Both the position numbers and the translations under genes were made by a program. From Embiotoca jacksoni (Eukaryota > Chordata > Actinopteri > Embiotocidae): 64,000 nt of DNA. Location of the stretch: contig JAKOON010000002.1 of the NCBI GenBank assembly GCA_022577435.1, positions 372,001 through 436,000 of the forward strand, written 5' to 3'. The notes beneath the pieces were generated by a model. It searched no databases, was not told the origin of the DNA, and saw nothing but the letters and a program-made list of their open reading frames with translations. Shown here piece by piece: positions 61,226 through 64,000 of the stretch (positions are counted from its first letter, which is position 1; the number at the start of each line of letters is the position of its first letter).

Positions 61226-62502
61226 GACGGGCGGGCGGGTGGGTGGGTGACTGGCAGTGACTGGCAGTATGGACCGGCACGAGATGACTGCAGGAGCAGG
61301 GTACATATAGTTGGGGAGAGTGGTGGCAGCTGCTGAGACTGGTGAGGGGTGTGGCCGTGGGAGGTGACAGAAGGCAGGGAGAGGAGGACACAGAACACAT
61401 GGGAAAACAATAACAAACAGACAGGGGAATGACAGAAAACATGATTGGGGACAAAACAGAGGAGCAAACAGTAGGAGCAGACAGGAATCCTGACATGTTC
61501 TTTTCTGATAAAGCTGGTCTATGAGATGCCACCGGGAAACCAAGCCTTAACCTAAAGGTGCGCTAAAGAAAGCAGAAGTGCAATAAACATTTGTGACAAA
61601 TGTGAATAAATCCCCTTTAGGCGCTTCCCAAATATGGTTTTCATTACCTTTAATGACCTTTGACCAAGAAAATCCTTTCAGTTCATTGTTTGTACAGAGT
61701 GAATTTTTTTTGTCATGTTTGGAGAAATTCCTTCAAGTTGTTTTTGAGATATTATGTTTCAGAAAGTGGGACCAAAAGTTGGATGGACAACCTGAAAAAA
61801 ATTATGCACAGAGGGAGAAAAATGTTGGTCTGTCGATGCTCTGGTGTAAAATAATTGAAAGCTTTGCTGGCTGAAACATCCACCACAGCTGTTACATGAC
61901 CTGGGGTTAATTCAATGCCCAGAAGTTGTCAAGCAAGTTGTCTAAATGTTTTTATTGTCTTAATTGTGGACTGTATATCTATTGTTTTAGCAAATTGTAA
62001 CACACTTCCTTTTTTTGCTATGTAAGGCAATACATTTAACATGCATTTTTTAAATGTCCAAATGTTTACAATTCATTTTAAAAGTCGTTTAGGTTTCCTG
62101 ATACTGGTTGGGGTCAGGGTTCAACTATGAATTTACCCATTTATAATGGCTGGGTGATATAACTTGAAATTATAGCCCAAGCAATATTGAAATTGTGAAA
62201 CTGATACTGAATGAATTTTTAACACATAACATATCTGGAGATTTATTTTTTTGTTTAAACTGATCAAGATATGCACTGAGGGGTTATTTTATTTTACATT
62301 TTACTATTCAATAATGACACTTTTAAAACGATCTCAAAACATTTTGGGCATTTCTGCATTGCATTTTCTTATTACTTACTGGTCAACATAAACTTCAATG
62401 CTGAGATACCTGATGTAAACGGACATATTAGCCTGGCCAATTTATTTTATTGCAATGCTAATTGAAAGGTTTGAAATATTACGATAAATTATATAAGATA
62501 GT
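61226..62502. other. Intergenic DNA
   Basis: Begins with GGGC and GGTG tandem tetranucleotides (about 61229-61250) and a short tandem of GACTGGCAGT. The rest is AT-rich with no recognised gene or element. Confidence 0.5.
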
Positions 62503-62792
62503 GAGTGGCAGTGGCTCAGATGGTAGAGTGGGTTGCCCATAAATCGGAAGGTTGGCGGTTAAATCCCTGGCTCCTCCTGTCCTCATGCCCAAGGGCAAGA
62601 CACTGAACCCAAAATGGCTCCCGATGGCGTACCATAGGTGTGCGAATGTGTGTGAATGTAACACTGATGGCAAGCACCTTGTATGGCAGCTCAGCCTCAT
62701 TAGTGTGTGGATGTTTGTGTAAATTGTTGAATGGGAAATGCTTTGAGACCGCAAAGGTGAAAAAGCGCTATACAAGTGCAGACCATTTGCCA
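62503..62792 (+). mobile_element. tRNA-derived SINE
   Basis: The head has a good RNA polymerase III A box (TGGCTCAGATGG, about 62512) and a degenerate B box (GGTTAAATCCC, about 62557) at tRNA-like spacing. The body contains CCTCATGCCCAAGGGCAAGAC and the 3' part contains AAAAGCGCTATACAAGTGCAG, phrases of a common fish SINE-like repeat. The B box change from GGTTCGA to GGTTAAA suggests an old copy. It is not a functional tRNA gene because no cloverleaf 3' half is present. Confidence 0.7.
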
Positions 62793-62910
62793 TAAAGGAG
62801 GACATTTACTTTGATAACAATGATAAAAAATTATATTCGGTATGTAAGTAAAATAAAATATGATAGTGTTTTTTATTTTGCTGTTCATATTTGGACTGCA
62901 AGTACTCACA

Positions 62911-64000
62911 TACAGTGCATCTAGAAAGTATTCACAGTGCTTCACTTTTTCCACATTTTGTTATGTTACAGCCTTATTCCAAAGTGGATTAAATTCATTT
63001 TGTCCCTCAAAATTCTACACGCAATATCCCATAATGACAAAGTGAAAATAGTTTGTTTAAAATTTGTGTAAATCTATTAATAATAAAGAACAAAAATATA
63101 ACACACACACAAGTATTCACAGCCTTTGCTCAATACTTTGTTGAAGCACTTTTGGCAGAAATTACAGCCTCAAGTCTTTTTGAGTATGATGCTATAAGCT
63201 TGGCACACCTATTATTGGGCAGTTTCTCCCATTCTTCTTTGCAGGACCTCTCAAGCTCCATCAGGTTGGATGGGGAGCATCGGTGCACAGCCATTTTCAG
63301 ATCTCTCCAGAGATGTTCAATCGGGTTCAAGTCTGGGCTCTGCCTGGGCCTCTCAAAGACATTCACAGAGTTGTCCCGAAGCCATTCCTTTGTTATCTTG
63401 GCTGTGTGCTTAGGGTCGTTGTCCTGTTGGAAGATGAACCTTCGCCCAAGTCTGAGGTCCAGAGCGCTCTGGAGAAGGTTTTCATCAAGGACGTCTCTGT
63501 ACATTGCTGCATTCATCTTTCCCTCCATCCTGACTACTCTCCCAGTTCCTGCCGCTGAAAAACATCCCCACAGCATGATGCTGCCACCACCATGCTTCAC
63601 TGTAGGGATGGTATTGGCCAGGTTTTCACTGGCCAGGTTTTCACAGAGCAACGGTGGAGCTCTGTCAGAGTGACCATCGGGTTCTTGGTCACCTCCCTGA
63701 CTAAGGCCCCTCTCCCCCGATCACTCAGTTTGGCCGGGCAGCCAACTCTAGGAAGAGTCCCGGTGGTTCCAAACTTCTTCCATTTATGGATAATGGATGC
63801 CACTGTGCTCATTGGGACCTCCAATGCTGCAGAATTTTTTCTGTACCCTTCCCCAGATCTGTGCCTTGATACAATCCTGTCTCGGAGGTCTACAGACAAT
63901 TCCTTGGGCTTCATGGCTTGGTTTGTGCTCTGACATGCACTGTCAACTGTGGGGCCTTATATAGACAGGTGTGTCTTTCCAAATCATGTCCAATCAACTG
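62911..64000 (-). mobile_element. Tc1 element B, runs off the right edge
   Basis: It starts after TA (62911-62912) with CAGTGCATCTAGAAAGTATT, the same terminal repeat as Tc1 element A. Its transposase is on the minus strand, so the element's 5' end lies beyond position 64000. By comparison with A, a few hundred bases are missing from view. Confidence 0.9.
63130..63914 (-). pseudogene. Tc1-family transposase B, central deletion
   Basis: The N-terminus (63914 down to about 63650) begins MKPKELSVDLRDRIVSRHRS and keeps the helix-turn-helix (NSAALEVPMSTVASIIHKW) and the GTTGTLPRVGCPAKLSDR linker lost in copy A. After TLTELHRCS the sequence jumps, through a duplicated 15-bp segment near 63617-63645, to TIPTVKHGGGSIMLWG in another frame. 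It continues with FQQDNDPKHTA and SPDLNPIEHLW to SASTKY (63130). About 100 residues, including the region of the first catalytic Asp, are missing. Confidence 0.9.

Noticed and set aside
62512..62575. Possible tRNA gene
   Set aside because: A and B boxes are present, but the B box is mutated and the sequence continues into a SINE body; no complete cloverleaf.

Overview
The window reads as nuclear DNA of a teleost fish, probably a spiny-rayed species. The grounds are a krt8-type keratin gene with vertebrate exon structure, long perfect (CA)n/(GT)n microsatellites, and a repeat complement typical of fish: an L2/Maui-like LINE with a (GAATT)n tail, Tc1 elements, pogo-like elements, a Ngaro/DIRS-type tyrosine-recombinase retrotransposon and a tRNA-derived SINE. 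No prokaryotic signals were seen. All identifications were made by eye from motifs; no database search was possible.

Layout. Positions 1-8130 are AT-rich non-coding DNA with two long microsatellites and a perfect 34-bp palindrome. Positions 8131-9980 hold a THAP-domain DNA transposon bounded by 13-bp inverted repeats and TTAA duplications (Kolobok-like). About 14040-20254 is a nearly full-length but broken LINE. Its ORF1 esterase domain contains an 18-copy 24-bp minisatellite, and its 3' UTR is interrupted by another repeat. Positions 20255-37270 are intergenic, with scattered repeats, a strong hairpin and one weak exon candidate. Positions 37271-42896 hold the only convincing host gene, a complete 8-exon type II keratin (krt8-like) with promoter and poly(A) signal. 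Downstream come a pogo-like element (43665-44352), a three-copy tandem repeat with a microsatellite in each unit (45084-46076) and a Tc1 element (48947-50429). Next is a Ngaro-type retrotransposon (51978-56590, minus strand) with a second pogo-like element nested in one of its terminal repeats. The right end holds two LINE 3' ends (56591-58310), a second Tc1 family (59711-about 61225), a SINE (62503-62792) and the start of a third Tc1 copy that runs off the right edge.

How it fits together. The keratin would pair with a type I keratin (K18-type) in simple epithelia; no partner gene lies in the window. Everything else recognisable is mobile DNA, and every autonomous-type element has visible inactivating lesions. 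The most informative points are the Kolobok-like THAP element, the split-direct-repeat architecture of the Ngaro element with an 'empty site' preserved in its sister repeat, two pogo-like elements carrying opposite ends of a transposase, and three Tc1 copies each killed in a different way.
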